Assembly (NCBI RefSeq): GCF_030767025.1
Contig: NZ_JASITE010000009.1
Span: 124,001 to 188,000 of the forward strand
Reading direction: 5' to 3'
Source of the DNA: Nocardia sp. CC227C
GTDB taxonomy: Bacteria > Actinomycetota > Actinomycetes > Mycobacteriales > Mycobacteriaceae
Length of the DNA stretch: 64,000 bases
Below, one piece after another: positions 52,031 to 61,450 of the stretch. Below the pieces are notes generated by a model, which was not told where the DNA came from, made no database searches, and worked only from the letters and a program-made list of their open reading frames with translations. Both the position numbers and the translations under genes were made by a program. Each line of letters opens with the position of its first letter. The first letter of the stretch is position 1.

Positions 52031-53338
52031 ATGGATACCCCGAGGTACCCGCCGGATGGCTTCGTGGCCCGCGCCTGCGCCGCGCTGCTGGACCGTATCG
52101 ACGAGGTGGTGGCCGTCGTCGCCGCGGAGATCGAGCGCGCCGAACCCGTCTACGGCACCCAACGCCTGGTCGGCGGCGATGATCTGCGCCGAAACAACCG
52201 AGAGAACCTCGGGGCCATCCTCCGTTACCTGGCCGGATATCCGGGCGGTCTCGGCACCGCCATGCCGCGCGAGACCGGATATCGCCGGGCCCAGGACGGT
52301 GTCCCCTTGCCCGCCGTACTGCGGGCGTACCGCATCGGTACCGGGGTCGTGTGGAACCAGCTGCTGACCATGACCGACCACGACCCGACAGCCGAACGCG
52401 AACTGCTGGACGCGGCGTCGGAGGTATGGAAGCTGGTGGACGAGTATTCGCAGGCAATGACGACCGGTTACCAGGAAGCGGTGGCCGAGCGACTGCGCAG
52501 CGATGCCCGCGCCCACGACGCGGCGCTGGACGCCCTGCTGACCGGGCACGCGGATGGAGCGCGGATGTGGGAGTGCGCCCGCACTCTCGGACTGCCCGCC
52601 TCCGGCCAGTTCGTCGTGGTGGTGGCCGCCACCGACGCGGTGAACGTGACCCCCGGGGTCGGTAAATCCCTCGCCATGCTCGGAGTCGCGTCGGCATGGC
52701 GGGTCCGCGTGGACAGCCACGCCGGAATCATCGCGCTCACCCCCCGGTTCACCGACCAGCGACTGTGCTCGGCACTCACCGAGCGCGCGGTGGGTCGAGT
52801 CGGCATCAGCTCCCCCTACACCGGTCTGACCGAAACACCGGCCGCGCTGCGTCAAGCCGAACTAGCCTGTGCGGCAACGGAACCTGGATCACACGAGGTG
52901 ATCCGCTACCGTGACGCACTGATCCCGATGCTGCTGGCGGGATCTCCGGAAGTGGCCTCGGCACTGGCGGATTCGGTACTCGCGCCGATCCTCGCGCTGC
53001 CCGCGCACGACCGCGACACCCTCCTCGATACCGCTCGCATGTGGTTCGCCCACGACGGCGAGGTGTCGACCGTCGCGTCGGCGCTCTACTGCCACCGGAA
53101 TACGGTGCGGTTTCGGGTGAATCGGATCGCGGATCTCACCGGTCGTCGGCTGTCCTCGCCGCGGGCGGCCACCGAGATACAGCTGGCGTTGGAAGCCTGC
53201 CGCATACTCGACAGGCCATCGCGCACTCCTCGAATCGCACCGGACCCCGGACGCCGAGAGCCGGACGCCGGGGCGTCAGTCGTAGACGGCGGCCACGTCG
53301 TCGGCGTACTTGCGCAGCACGACCGCGCGCTTCAGTGA
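52031..53338 (+). CDS. PucR/CdaR-type transcriptional regulator
   Basis: 435 residues. The N-terminal half is an RsbRD-like helical domain (VVAVVAAEIERAEPVYG, RRAQDGVPLPAVLRAYRIG). The C-terminal PucR HTH is at about residues 325-400 (LLDTARMWFAHDGEVSTVASALYCHRNTVRFRVNRIADLTG). The last 21 codons overlap the convergent fadD gene, where the sequence reads as a shadow of that gene; the true end may be functionally dispensable. Target genes are not evident. Confidence 0.85.
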   Translation: MDTPRYPPDGFVARACAALLDRIDEVVAVVAAEIERAEPVYGTQRLVGGDDLRRNNRENLGAILRYLAGYPGGLGTAMPRETGYRRAQDGVPLPAVLRAYRIGTGVVWNQLLTMTDHDPTAERELLDAASEVWKLVDEYSQAMTTGYQEAVAERLRSDARAHDAALDALLTGHADGARMWECARTLGLPASGQFVVVVAATDAVNVTPGVGKSLAMLGVASAWRVRVDSHAGIIALTPRFTDQRLCSALTERAVGRVGISSPYTGLTETPAALRQAELACAATEPGSHEVIRYRDALIPMLLAGSPEVASALADSVLAPILALPAHDRDTLLDTARMWFAHDGEVSTVASALYCHRNTVRFRVNRIADLTGRRLSSPRAATEIQLALEACRILDRPSRTPRIAPDPGRREPDAGASVVDGGHVVGVLAQHDRALQ

Positions 53339-55078
53339 CATCTTCGGGGTCAGTTCACCGCCCTCCTGAGTCCACTCCGCGGCGAGGACACGCACTTTCT
53401 TGATGGCCTCGGCCTTGGAGACCAGGCTATTGGTTTCCGCGACCGCGGCGTCGATCTCGCCGAGCAGAGCCGGATGCCGTACCAGTTCCCCGATCTCGAG
53501 GGCGGGATCGATACCGTGACGCTGTCGCCATCCGGACAGCGCGTCACGATCGAGCGTGATCAGCACCCCGATGAACGGCTTGCCCTCGCCGACGATCATG
53601 CACTGTCCGACGAGGGGGTGGGCACGCAGTGCGTCCTCGAGCGGCGCGGGTGAGACGTTCTTGCCCGCGGCGGTGACGACGATCTCCTTCTTGCGGCCGG
53701 TGATGGTGACGAAGCCGTCGTCGTCGACCGCGCCCAGATCGCCGGTGCGGAACCAATCGCCCTCGAAGGATTCGGCCGTGGCCATCGGGTTGTTCCAGTA
53801 GCCGCCGAATACGACAGGACCCTTCAACAGCAGCTCGCCGTCTTCGGCGATGCGCACCGCGTGGCCCGCCAGCGGGCGGCCCACGGAACCGACACGCAGG
53901 TGGTTCTCGGTGTTCAGGGTAATGGCGGCACTGGTTTCGGTGAGGCCGTAGCCCTCGTAGACGGGCAGCCCGATACCCCGGAAGAAGTGACCGAGGCGCG
54001 CGCCGAGCGGCCCACCGCCGGAGATCGCACCCACGCACCGGCCACCCAATGCCGCCCGCAGTTTCGCGTAGACGAGCCGGTCGAAGAGGGCGTGCCGCAA
54101 TCGCAGCGTCAGGCCCGGACCTCCCGTCCGCATCGCGCGGCTCCATTCGATGGCGGTATCGGCGGCGAGAGCGAAGATCCGCCCCTTTCCGCTGTCGTAG
54201 GCACGCTGTTCGGCGGAGTTGTAGATCTTCTCGAACACCCGGGGCACCGCGAGGATGAAAGTCGGCCGATACGAGGCGAATCGGTCGGTCAGCGTGCCCC
54301 AGTCCGCGGTGTGGGCGACCGTCACCTTGGCCGCGAGCGCACCGACGGAGATGGCGCGGGCGAATACGTGGGCAAGCGGCAGGAACATCAGTGTGCGCTG
54401 TCCCTCGTGCAGCAGGCTCGCCAGCGCGATCCGCCCGGATGTGGCCTCCGCCAACAGGTTCGCGTGCGTCAGCACGACCCCCTTGGGACGCCCGGTGGTG
54501 CCCGAGGTGTAGATGAGCGTGGCGGGCGAGGACGCGTGCACGTGACGGCGGCGCTCGGACAGCGCGTCGTCGCCCACCGTCGCACCGCGGGCGATGAGCG
54601 TATCCACGGCGGCGGCGTCGATTCGCAGGGTCTCCCGCAGCTCGGGCGCAGCGACGTCGGCGACGGTACGCGCATGGCGTTCGTGCTCCACGATCAACAG
54701 TGCGGCTCCGGAATCCTCGAGAATCCACCGCGCCTGTTCGGTCGACGAGGAGTCGTAGATGGCGACCGTGCACGCGCCCGCCATCCAGATGGCGTAGTCC
54801 AGCAGTGCCCATTCGTAGCGGGTGGCGGACATGAGCGCGACCCGATCCCCCACGCCGATACCGCTCGCGATGAGCCCCTTGGCGACCGCCCGCACCTGCT
54901 GGGCGAATTCAGCGGCGGTGACGTCCGCCCACCCGTCCCCCTCGGGCACCTGGAAGGCGACGAAGTCGGGTGCGGTGCGGGCGAGTTCGCCGACGATGTC
55001 GCTCAGCGCCGCGTCCTCGGCGATGGTGTACGACGCCGGAACCTCGTACTCGCGCCGCGCGACCGCTGTAGTTCCCAT
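53276..55078 (-). CDS. Long-chain fatty-acid-CoA ligase, FadD15-like
   Basis: 600 residues of the AMP-forming ligase family. P-loop LIYTSGTTGRPKGVVLTHANL, A5 region YEGYGLTETSAAITLN, and hinge FRTGDLGAVDDDGFVTITGRKKEIVVTAAGKNV with the adenylation Lys near the end (LTPKMSLKRAVVLRKY). It activates fatty acids to acyl-CoA for degradation or lipid synthesis. ATG 55078 follows GGAGGAG at six bases; ATG 55084 directly abuts it. It stands alone and converges on the PucR gene with a 63-base overlap. Confidence 0.9.
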   Translation of the reverse strand: MGTTAVARREYEVPASYTIAEDAALSDIVGELARTAPDFVAFQVPEGDGWADVTAAEFAQQVRAVAKGLIASGIGVGDRVALMSATRYEWALLDYAIWMAGACTVAIYDSSSTEQARWILEDSGAALLIVEHERHARTVADVAAPELRETLRIDAAAVDTLIARGATVGDDALSERRRHVHASSPATLIYTSGTTGRPKGVVLTHANLLAEATSGRIALASLLHEGQRTLMFLPLAHVFARAISVGALAAKVTVAHTADWGTLTDRFASYRPTFILAVPRVFEKIYNSAEQRAYDSGKGRIFALAADTAIEWSRAMRTGGPGLTLRLRHALFDRLVYAKLRAALGGRCVGAISGGGPLGARLGHFFRGIGLPVYEGYGLTETSAAITLNTENHLRVGSVGRPLAGHAVRIAEDGELLLKGPVVFGGYWNNPMATAESFEGDWFRTGDLGAVDDDGFVTITGRKKEIVVTAAGKNVSPAPLEDALRAHPLVGQCMIVGEGKPFIGVLITLDRDALSGWRQRHGIDPALEIGELVRHPALLGEIDAAVAETNSLVSKAEAIKKVRVLAAEWTQEGGELTPKMSLKRAVVLRKYADDVAAVYD

Positions 55079-55269
55079 CCACATCTCCTCCGACATGGCC
55101 GGACGGACGGCGTCCGGCGAACGGGCACCTGCCCTGCTCGGCACGCGAGTGGCCGCGACCGGATCACCATCGTCGCGAGGAGCGGGCCGCGTCACAATGT
55201 GCCGGTGAACTCGGAGTACGGCACGCGGTTGTGCACCGCGCCAACCGGCTCGGACCTGTTCGGCTGCCG

Positions 55270-57048
55270 TCACGGCCGCCCGCACAGGGCGTCCCACGCG
55301 GCGACGGTCAGCCGCACCAGCCCGGCGGCCGACAATCCGGTCCGCTCACCCAGCCGTTCGGCCGCCTCGGCCATGTCCGCGCCGCCACTCACCTCGGCGC
55401 ACACCGCTCTGCCCGCGTCCAGCAGCTGCCCCTCGGAACGCGCGGCGAATTCACCGCCACGCGCCAGCGCCGCCAAGAACTCCCGGTCGTCCGCCGACAG
55501 CACGGATTCGACGCCCGGCCGGGTGAGGGCGGTGGTGTTCATTCCGGAGTCGGCACCCGGCACACCAGCATTCGATCCCGACAACGCCGGATCGGCCTCC
55601 CGCACAGCGGATTCGGTATCCGACATTGTCGTGATACGCGATTCAGCGGGCTCGCGGGCCGGAAGCTGACCGCGCTCGACCCATCCGCCCACGCCGAGAA
55701 TCAGTGCCACACCCGCGAATCCGATGCCGACCGCGGTCAGGGCGGTCAATGTCGTCCTGCCGAGAGGCTGCCGACCGCGTGACGAGTCGGCGACAGGTGT
55801 GGCCACCGGCGCGGCGCGAACGGCATCGCGCGGCGACCGGGCCGGGGGCGCGCCATCGCGATCCCCGCGGGCCACGCGATCCTGGGCGGCAGCGGCGCTG
55901 ATGCGGTGGACCAGCCATTCCAGCGGGCCACGCCGGAAAGCCCGCAGCCACAGCACCGATACCACCATCACGATCGCAATGAATCCGGCGAACGCGGCCA
56001 CCGAGAATCGAGTCTGCGGGCCGACGAGCGACAGGAACGCCAGATGTCCCGCGTACCAGGTCAGCGTCATCGACCCCAATGCCGTCAGCGGTCGCAGCAG
56101 CCACCGGGCGGCGGGGCGGTCGAGCAGCGCCGACAGAACGCCCAGCAGCAGCGCCGCAACCCCGATCATGAACACGATACCGACCGCACTGACCGCGTAC
56201 AGGCCGGGCATGCGCAGCAGTTGGAGCGGGTTCGAGGCGGTGTGCTCGGTGAGCGCCCAGTCGGGGAAGAGCATCGGCGCCAGCCACGACACCAGCAGTG
56301 CGGCCAGCGCCAGGGACGTACCACCGACGACGAGACCCCCGCGCACCGTCCTGGCGCGCAGGTCCAGCCGCCCGAGCGCCAGACCCGCCAGTACCAGCGG
56401 TATCCCGTAGACGGTCTGGAACCCGCCGCCGGTGAACACGAGTGAGAACAGGTAGTCACCCCACCGGTCGGGGTTGATCAGGAGTTCCAGACCGTTCGGA
56501 GTCTCGGTCATCAGCCACTCCGCATGCCGGTCCAGGACCCATACGGCATACAGCGTCACTGCCGGAACAGCCAGTGCGGCAAGCAATCCCAGGGTCCGCG
56601 CCCGCAGCGTGGTGAATGCCAGCAGGAACACCAGCAGCACCGCGTAGTACTCGAGCACCGACGGTGCGAACGAGCCGATACCCAGGCCGATGACGAACAG
56701 CGCGGCGGCGCGCGCCGCGATCCGCCGCCGCGCGAGCGTCCCGGCACGTCCGGAGTACAGCCGCGACCCACCGGTCATCAAGGCCACCGAGACTCCGGCC
56801 AGCAGTACGAACAGGCTCATGGCCCGCGAGGACGTCTGCGTCTGCAACCACTCGATCGGCACGGGCACCTCGCCGAGCCCACCGGCCCGCAACCACCCGG
56901 TGAGGTGGAAGTGCATGACGAACACGCCGAGCAGCGCGATCCCCCGCACGGCGTCGACGCCCGGCAGCCGACGCGCGGCGGGCGCGGGCACCGGTTCCGG
57001 TGGTGGCGCAATGGACGGAATGGTCGGCGATCCAGCGATTGATTGCAT
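55270..57048 (-). CDS. DUF418/YeiB-like membrane protein with DUF732-like tail
   Basis: 592 residues. An N-terminal membrane domain with about ten helices (AARRLPGVDAVRGIALLGVFVMH is the typical acyltransferase-like/DUF418 opening; LTALGSMTLTWYAGHLAFLS near its end). A Pro/Arg-rich linker and another helix (VGIGFAGVALILGVGGWV) lead to an outer segment, residues about 520-592, resembling mycobacterial DUF732 (DREFLAALARGG, GRAVCAEVSGG, AWDALCGRP, two Cys). The DUF732-like domain is normally a separate secreted protein, so this is a fusion. ATG 57048 is chosen; a start 21 codons upstream lacks similarity. Confidence 0.7.
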   Translation of the reverse strand: MQSIAGSPTIPSIAPPPEPVPAPAARRLPGVDAVRGIALLGVFVMHFHLTGWLRAGGLGEVPVPIEWLQTQTSSRAMSLFVLLAGVSVALMTGGSRLYSGRAGTLARRRIAARAAALFVIGLGIGSFAPSVLEYYAVLLVFLLAFTTLRARTLGLLAALAVPAVTLYAVWVLDRHAEWLMTETPNGLELLINPDRWGDYLFSLVFTGGGFQTVYGIPLVLAGLALGRLDLRARTVRGGLVVGGTSLALAALLVSWLAPMLFPDWALTEHTASNPLQLLRMPGLYAVSAVGIVFMIGVAALLLGVLSALLDRPAARWLLRPLTALGSMTLTWYAGHLAFLSLVGPQTRFSVAAFAGFIAIVMVVSVLWLRAFRRGPLEWLVHRISAAAAQDRVARGDRDGAPPARSPRDAVRAAPVATPVADSSRGRQPLGRTTLTALTAVGIGFAGVALILGVGGWVERGQLPAREPAESRITTMSDTESAVREADPALSGSNAGVPGADSGMNTTALTRPGVESVLSADDREFLAALARGGEFAARSEGQLLDAGRAVCAEVSGGADMAEAAERLGERTGLSAAGLVRLTVAAWDALCGRP

Positions 57049-57115
57049 GCCGACCACGGTGCCGGGCGCATGTCCGCCTACCGTCCGCGTTGTGTCGCAG
57101 CCGCGTCGCAAACGC

Positions 57116-57610
57116 TCAGGATTGCGCAGGACAGCCCACCGGTCCGATTTCCGCGCCGTGCGTGGGAATGATGACCACGGTCGCGGGTGGGCGACCTGCC
57201 TGCCGGTGCACCCCCAGCGCCGTACACGCGATCTGCGATACCGCCAGGTCGGTCAACTCAGCACGCGGTACCGGCATCCGGATGGTGATGCGGTCGTCGA
57301 ATTCGGTGACCGACGACATCGGGCCGCTGTCCGACCACGGCACCTCCGAATACAGCCCGTCCCCCGGATTCGGAATGCGCGAGAGCAGGTCCAGAGCACC
57401 GGGGATACCGCCGAGGCTGCCGGTCGGACGCGCCTGCGGCACCAGATCTCCGCCCGCCCCGACGAAGTACAGCGTCACCCCCGGTGCGATTCCGGTCGGG
57501 GCGTCACCGGCCTCGAGCACGGCGCTGCCGGTGATTCCGCATCCCGTGCACAATGCTGCCGCGGCGGCGGCGTACAACCATCGAATGTCACGTCTGTGGC
57601 GGTAGCTCAT
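57116..57610 (-). CDS. Lipoprotein of the two-component operon (AfsQ3/CseA-like)
   Basis: 164 residues. Signal with lipobox LCTGC, then a GerMN-like mature domain (VTLYFVGAGGDLVPQAR, then ITIRMPVPRAELTDLAVSQIACTALG). Its start lies inside the last 23 bases of the histidine kinase gene, so it is translationally coupled. Streptomyces AfsQ and Cse systems have an equivalent lipoprotein that modulates the kinase; a similar role is inferred. Confidence 0.75.
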   Translation of the reverse strand: MSYRHRRDIRWLYAAAAAALCTGCGITGSAVLEAGDAPTGIAPGVTLYFVGAGGDLVPQARPTGSLGGIPGALDLLSRIPNPGDGLYSEVPWSDSGPMSSVTEFDDRITIRMPVPRAELTDLAVSQIACTALGVHRQAGRPPATVVIIPTHGAEIGPVGCPAQS

Positions 57611-59006
57611 CGTGCATCGGCTCCGATCGTCGAGGTAGGCGGACGGTGAAGCGGGCCCCACCCTCCGGCGCGTTGTCGGCGACGATGTCGCCGCCGTGCA
57701 GACGGGCGTGCTCCCGGGCGATGGCGAGTCCGAGACCGCTTCCGGGCGTGCGGGATCGGGAGGCGTCGACCTTGTAGAAGCGGTCGAAGACCCGACCGGG
57801 GTCATCGGGTGGCAGTCCCGGGCCGTGATCGACGACCACGATCGTCACGGTGTCCGCGTCGGCCCGGACGGTCATCCGCACGGGCGGCGCGCCGTGGGTG
57901 AGGGCGTTACCGACCAGATTGGCGACGATCACGTCCAAGCGTCGCGGATCGAGTACGGCATCGACGGACTCCGGCGCGTCGACTTCGACCCGGTCGACCC
58001 AGTTCCGGGCGCGCAAGGTGTCCAGCATGGCCGACCGGACCCGAAGCGCTTGCGGCCGCAGTGTTTCCGTATCGGCATCGAAGCGGGACACCTCGATGAG
58101 ATCGGCCACCAGGGCGGTGAGCCGAGCAGTCGCGTCGACCGCCAGGCGGGCGGAGGTTCGCTGATCCTCGCTCAACTGTTCGGCGTCGGCCGCCATCACC
58201 TCGACCACGGCGGTGAGAGCGGACAGCGGGGTGCGCAGCTCGTGTGAGACATCGGCGACGAATCGCCGTGCCTCCGACTCGGACTCGCGCAGTCGCCGCA
58301 TCGAATCCTGCAATCGCGCGGCCATATCGTCGACCGTGCGGGTCAGGTCGGCCAGCTCGTCGGACCCGCGCGCGCCGACCCGCGCGGACAGGTCTCCGGC
58401 AGCCAGTCGCCGCGCCGCGCTGCGTAATTCGCGCACGGGCCGCAGCACAGTCTGGGCAGCCAGCAGGGCGAGCGCGGCGGCCAGCGGCAGTGCCAGCGCG
58501 CTGGTGAGCGCCGCCGCCCGCGCGGCCGAGTCGATCTCCTCCTGGGTTTCGGCCAGATCCCGTACCGCGTACACCTCGATGCCGGACCGGGTGCGTCCGC
58601 CGTCGACGCCCGTGATCATGATCGGCGTACCGATCACCAGCTTCGGTCCGGCGACACGCTGCACCACGAGACCGTCCCGGTCACGTACCGCCGCGCGTAC
58701 GGCGGCGGTCACCACATTCACGTCCGGGCCGGTCCGAGCGACGTGGCCGCCCCCGACCACCAGTGCGGATTCTCCCACGACATCGCGTATGCGATCGACG
58801 GTCTGCTGGTCGGGCGGGTAGGTCAGCCCGGGCGCGATATCGGTGACGCGCCGGTGCATCCCCTCGGCCATCCGGTCCTGCGCCTCGGACACCAGGGCGG
58901 CGCGGGCGGCCGCGTAGCTGGCCCAGGCCGCCGATACCGCGCCCAGGGTGGCCACCAGCACGAAGGCGACCAGGAAACGGGTGCGCAGCCCGGCCAATCG
59001 CGTCAC
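57588..59006 (-). CDS. Sensor histidine kinase
   Basis: 472 residues. Two transmembrane helices (about 8-30 and 165-185) enclosing an extracytoplasmic sensor domain, HAMP (LRPVRELRSAARRLAAGDL), the H-box VADVSHELRTPLSALT with the phosphorylated His, N-box NLVGNALTHGAP, and G-boxes VVDHGPGLPPDD and GSGLGLAIAREH. GTG start overlaps the response regulator stop. Partner of the response regulator; the signal is unknown. Confidence 0.9.
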   Translation of the reverse strand: MTRLAGLRTRFLVAFVLVATLGAVSAAWASYAAARAALVSEAQDRMAEGMHRRVTDIAPGLTYPPDQQTVDRIRDVVGESALVVGGGHVARTGPDVNVVTAAVRAAVRDRDGLVVQRVAGPKLVIGTPIMITGVDGGRTRSGIEVYAVRDLAETQEEIDSAARAAALTSALALPLAAALALLAAQTVLRPVRELRSAARRLAAGDLSARVGARGSDELADLTRTVDDMAARLQDSMRRLRESESEARRFVADVSHELRTPLSALTAVVEVMAADAEQLSEDQRTSARLAVDATARLTALVADLIEVSRFDADTETLRPQALRVRSAMLDTLRARNWVDRVEVDAPESVDAVLDPRRLDVIVANLVGNALTHGAPPVRMTVRADADTVTIVVVDHGPGLPPDDPGRVFDRFYKVDASRSRTPGSGLGLAIAREHARLHGGDIVADNAPEGGARFTVRLPRRSEPMHDELPPQT

Positions 59007-59689
59007 AGCGGACCGAATCGGTAGCCGAAGCCGCGGACGGTCTGCACATACCGAGGCGAGGCGGGATCGTCCTCGATCTTGGCGCGCAGCCGCTGCACGC
59101 CATTGTCGACCAGCCGGGAATCGCCGAGATAGTCGTGCTCCCATACCATTTCGAGCAGCTGCTGACGGCTGAACACCTGCCCCGGCGCAGCCGAGAGCTC
59201 CAACAGCAGGCGCAATTCCGTCGGCGTCAGCGCTATGGCGCGGCCGTTCTTCCGGACCGTCATGGCCGCACGGTCCAGTTCGAGATTCCCGAACAGTTCG
59301 TGCCGCGCCTGCTGCGGTGTGCCGCGACGCAGCACCGCGCGGATACGCGCATCCAGCACTCGCGGCAACACCGGCTTCACGACGTAATCGTCCGCACCCG
59401 CCTCCAGTCCGCCGACCACGTCGATATCGTCGTCCCGCGCCGTGAGCATGATGATCGCCACCGCCGAGCGGGCACGCAACCGCCGGCACACCTCGAAGCC
59501 GTCGATCCCCGGCAGCATGAGGTCGAGGACCACCACGTCAATGCTGGAATCGGCGAGGCTGGAATCGGCGAGGCGCACACCCTCCTCACCGGTGGCCGCG
59601 AGCCGCACCCTGTGCCCGTGCCGCCGCAGCGCCAGCCCGAGGCCCTCTCGGATCGCCGGATCATCCTCGATCAACAGTACGTCCGCCAC
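59003..59689 (-). CDS. OmpR-family response regulator
   Basis: 228 residues. Receiver with acidic pocket (LLIEDDPA), phosphoacceptor Asp in VVLDLMLPGIDG, Thr in IMLTARDDD and Lys in DDYVVKPV; C-terminal winged helix (LTPTELRLLLELSAAPGQVFSRQQLLEMVW, RLRAKIEDDPASPRYVQTVRGFGYRF). An internal LADSSLADSS duplication sits before the strand carrying the phosphorylated Asp. First of the regulator-kinase-lipoprotein operon; the gene for a small secreted protein lies 99 bases upstream. Confidence 0.92.
   Translation of the reverse strand: MADVLLIEDDPAIREGLGLALRRHGHRVRLAATGEEGVRLADSSLADSSIDVVVLDLMLPGIDGFEVCRRLRARSAVAIIMLTARDDDIDVVGGLEAGADDYVVKPVLPRVLDARIRAVLRRGTPQQARHELFGNLELDRAAMTVRKNGRAIALTPTELRLLLELSAAPGQVFSRQQLLEMVWEHDYLGDSRLVDNGVQRLRAKIEDDPASPRYVQTVRGFGYRFGPL
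59544..59573 (-). repeat. 15-bp tandem duplication in the response regulator
   Basis: The 15-base unit CTGGAATCGGCGAGG occurs twice without gap, inserting five residues (LADSS) between helix 2 and strand 3 of the receiver. The frame is kept. A homologue without the duplication would be expected in relatives. Confidence 0.85.
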
Positions 59690-59788
59690 GCCGCCTCATC
59701 ATTCCATCCGGGAAGGGCGGTACCGAGCATCGTTCGCCGGGAATTCGCCACTTCCCGGCGACTCGCGGTGCTCGGTACGCCGTCGACT

Positions 59789-60040
59789 TCAGGGCCTACG
59801 AGTCTGGGGACCGCATTCCTCGCGGAAGTAGCCCTGACCGGGCTGTGGACCGGTGGGTACCCACTCGCGCAGGCAGTCGCCGTAGCGCTCCACATATCCA
59901 CGATTCTGCGGATAGTCACCTCCGAAACTCGGGCTCGCGCTACCGGTTCCGAAGGGGCTCCCCGCCGCCACCGCGGTTCCCACGGTGGTGAGGGCCGCTG
60001 CGGCGATCAGAGCAGCGGCGATAGATCTTCGCATTGTCAT
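59789..60040 (-). CDS. Small secreted protein (83 residues)
   Basis: Signal peptide (RRSIAAALIAAAALTTVGTAVA) and a mature part of about 57 residues with two Cys (YGDCLREW and REECGPQ), Gly/Pro-rich, no recognised family. ATG 60040 follows GGAAGG. It lies 99 bases upstream of the response regulator on the same strand and could be co-expressed or a target of the system. Confidence 0.65.
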   Translation of the reverse strand: MTMRRSIAAALIAAAALTTVGTAVAAGSPFGTGSASPSFGGDYPQNRGYVERYGDCLREWVPTGPQPGQGYFREECGPQTRRP

Positions 60041-60147
60041 TCGACCTTCCGGTGGTGTTCTTCGATACGACCAGCACTCTCGCGGTCGGATGTCCGAGCA
60101 CCGTGGCGGCTGTGTCGCGAATCTGTCGCAACCGCTCGTCCCTCGGG

Positions 60148-60888
60148 TCAGAAGGCGATGATGTTGAAATGCGCGCCGGAAGGATCGGAGAGCCGGGCGC
60201 CGAGGCCGGTGCCGACCGGCACGTCGTAGACCGGTCGCACGATCCCGGCACCCAAGTCGACGGCGTGATCGACCGCCCGTTGCGCGTCGGGCACCAGGAA
60301 CGCCACCTCCCACCGCGACCGTGATACGTCCGGCCCGAGCTCGAAGATCCCCCCGCGCGGCTGCTCCTGGTCGTGCATCGTGACGAACCTCGAACCGGGT
60401 GTGTCGGATTGGCTCTCGGTGTGCAATCCGAAGGTCTTCGTCATGAATTCGACGGTGACGGGCCAGTCGACTGTTTCGATCTCGGTCCATACGGGCGTTC
60501 CCGTGCCCACGGCCCGCTCGGCATCGAGCTGGGACCCGATGACCCCGATCGAGGAGTTCACGGGGTCGGTCACCACCGCCAGTGATCCGACGCCGGGAAC
60601 CTCCCCGACAGGACGCTGCACCCGCCCGCCGTTGGACTGGACCCCGGCCAGGGTTCCGTCGAGGTCGTCCGTCGACAGATAGGTCAGCCACCCGTCCGGC
60701 TGCGGCGTGGCGGACGATCGCTCGACCAGCCCCGCGACGGGTCGACCATCCTTGCGGAACAGGATGTACTTGCCGAACTCGCTCGTCGCGGCGGGCTCAG
60801 CGGTCCAGTCGAACATCTGAATGTAGAACCCGATGGCTTTCGCCGGGTTCGGGGTGGTGACATCGAACCAGGACGGCAATCCGAACAT
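60148..60888 (-). CDS. VOC-family protein with two glyoxalase-like modules
   Basis: 246 residues made of two VOC domains (SWFDVTTPNPAKAIGFYIQMFDW; then WTEIETVDWPVTVEFMTKTFGL, ending in DPSGAHFNIIAF). The family includes glyoxalases, dioxygenases and antibiotic-binding proteins; metal ligands are not clearly conserved, so the function is open. It lies 33 bases downstream of the MarR gene on the same strand and is probably regulated by it. Confidence 0.85.
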   Translation of the reverse strand: MFGLPSWFDVTTPNPAKAIGFYIQMFDWTAEPAATSEFGKYILFRKDGRPVAGLVERSSATPQPDGWLTYLSTDDLDGTLAGVQSNGGRVQRPVGEVPGVGSLAVVTDPVNSSIGVIGSQLDAERAVGTGTPVWTEIETVDWPVTVEFMTKTFGLHTESQSDTPGSRFVTMHDQEQPRGGIFELGPDVSRSRWEVAFLVPDAQRAVDHAVDLGAGIVRPVYDVPVGTGLGARLSDPSGAHFNIIAF

Positions 60889-60921
60889 CGCGAACTCCTT
60901 CGCAGGTCGCTTCGGTTTGAT

Positions 60922-61407
60922 TCAGGCGTCTTTCGCATGGGACGTCATGGCTCCCACACCACTGCGATCGGCTACATGTTCCTCGAGATATCGCGCCACT
61001 GATTCCAGCTCCGCCACCGGATACCGCGCATTGCGCGCTCGGTTGGCGTCCCGCAGCGGTGCGTACAGCCTTTCGAACGCTGCCAGCCGACCCCGGTCGG
61101 GAACGAGCACGATCCGACGCCGGTCCTTCGCGTCGGGCTCGCGCCGGATGAAACCGGCCGCTTCCAACCGATCGAGCACCCGGGTAACGCTGGTGGACGG
61201 CAGTCCGGTGGCTCCGGCAACCTCACCGTGTGAGGCAGGCCCCCCGGGCATGGCCACGAGGTTGAGCACCTCCATATCGATCATGCGCAAGCCGAGTCGC
61301 CGTGCGACGACGTCGTTGACGAATACCGCCCGCGCGATGAGCTGCCGTATCGCCCGCTCGATGCGCCCATCGACATCCGACCGATCGCGCATGACCACAC
61401 CATCCAT
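60922..61407 (-). CDS. MarR-family transcriptional regulator
   Basis: 161 residues. Winged helix: MIDMEVLNLVAMPGGPASHGEVAGATGLPSTSVTRVLDRLEAAGFIRREPDAKDRRR, flanked by dimerisation helices. ATG 61407 is used, but ATG 61392 (with GGATGG upstream) is equally likely. Two CCCG-N3-CGGG sites precede it, suggesting autoregulation. First gene of an operon with the VOC protein. Confidence 0.87.
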   Translation of the reverse strand: MDGVVMRDRSDVDGRIERAIRQLIARAVFVNDVVARRLGLRMIDMEVLNLVAMPGGPASHGEVAGATGLPSTSVTRVLDRLEAAGFIRREPDAKDRRRIVLVPDRGRLAAFERLYAPLRDANRARNARYPVAELESVARYLEEHVADRSGVGAMTSHAKDA

Positions 61408-61408
61408 T

Positions 61409-61450
61409 CCCGGTTCGGGTATATCCGTACATCAATATTCCCGATACGGG
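61409..61450. promoter_or_regulatory. Paired CCCG-N3-CGGG operator candidates
   Basis: CCCGGTTCGGG (61409-61419) and CCCGATACGGG (61440-61450) are matching short palindromes, both preceded by ATT, with centres 31 bases apart (about three helical turns). They cover the region just upstream of the MarR start codon. Confidence 0.55.
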
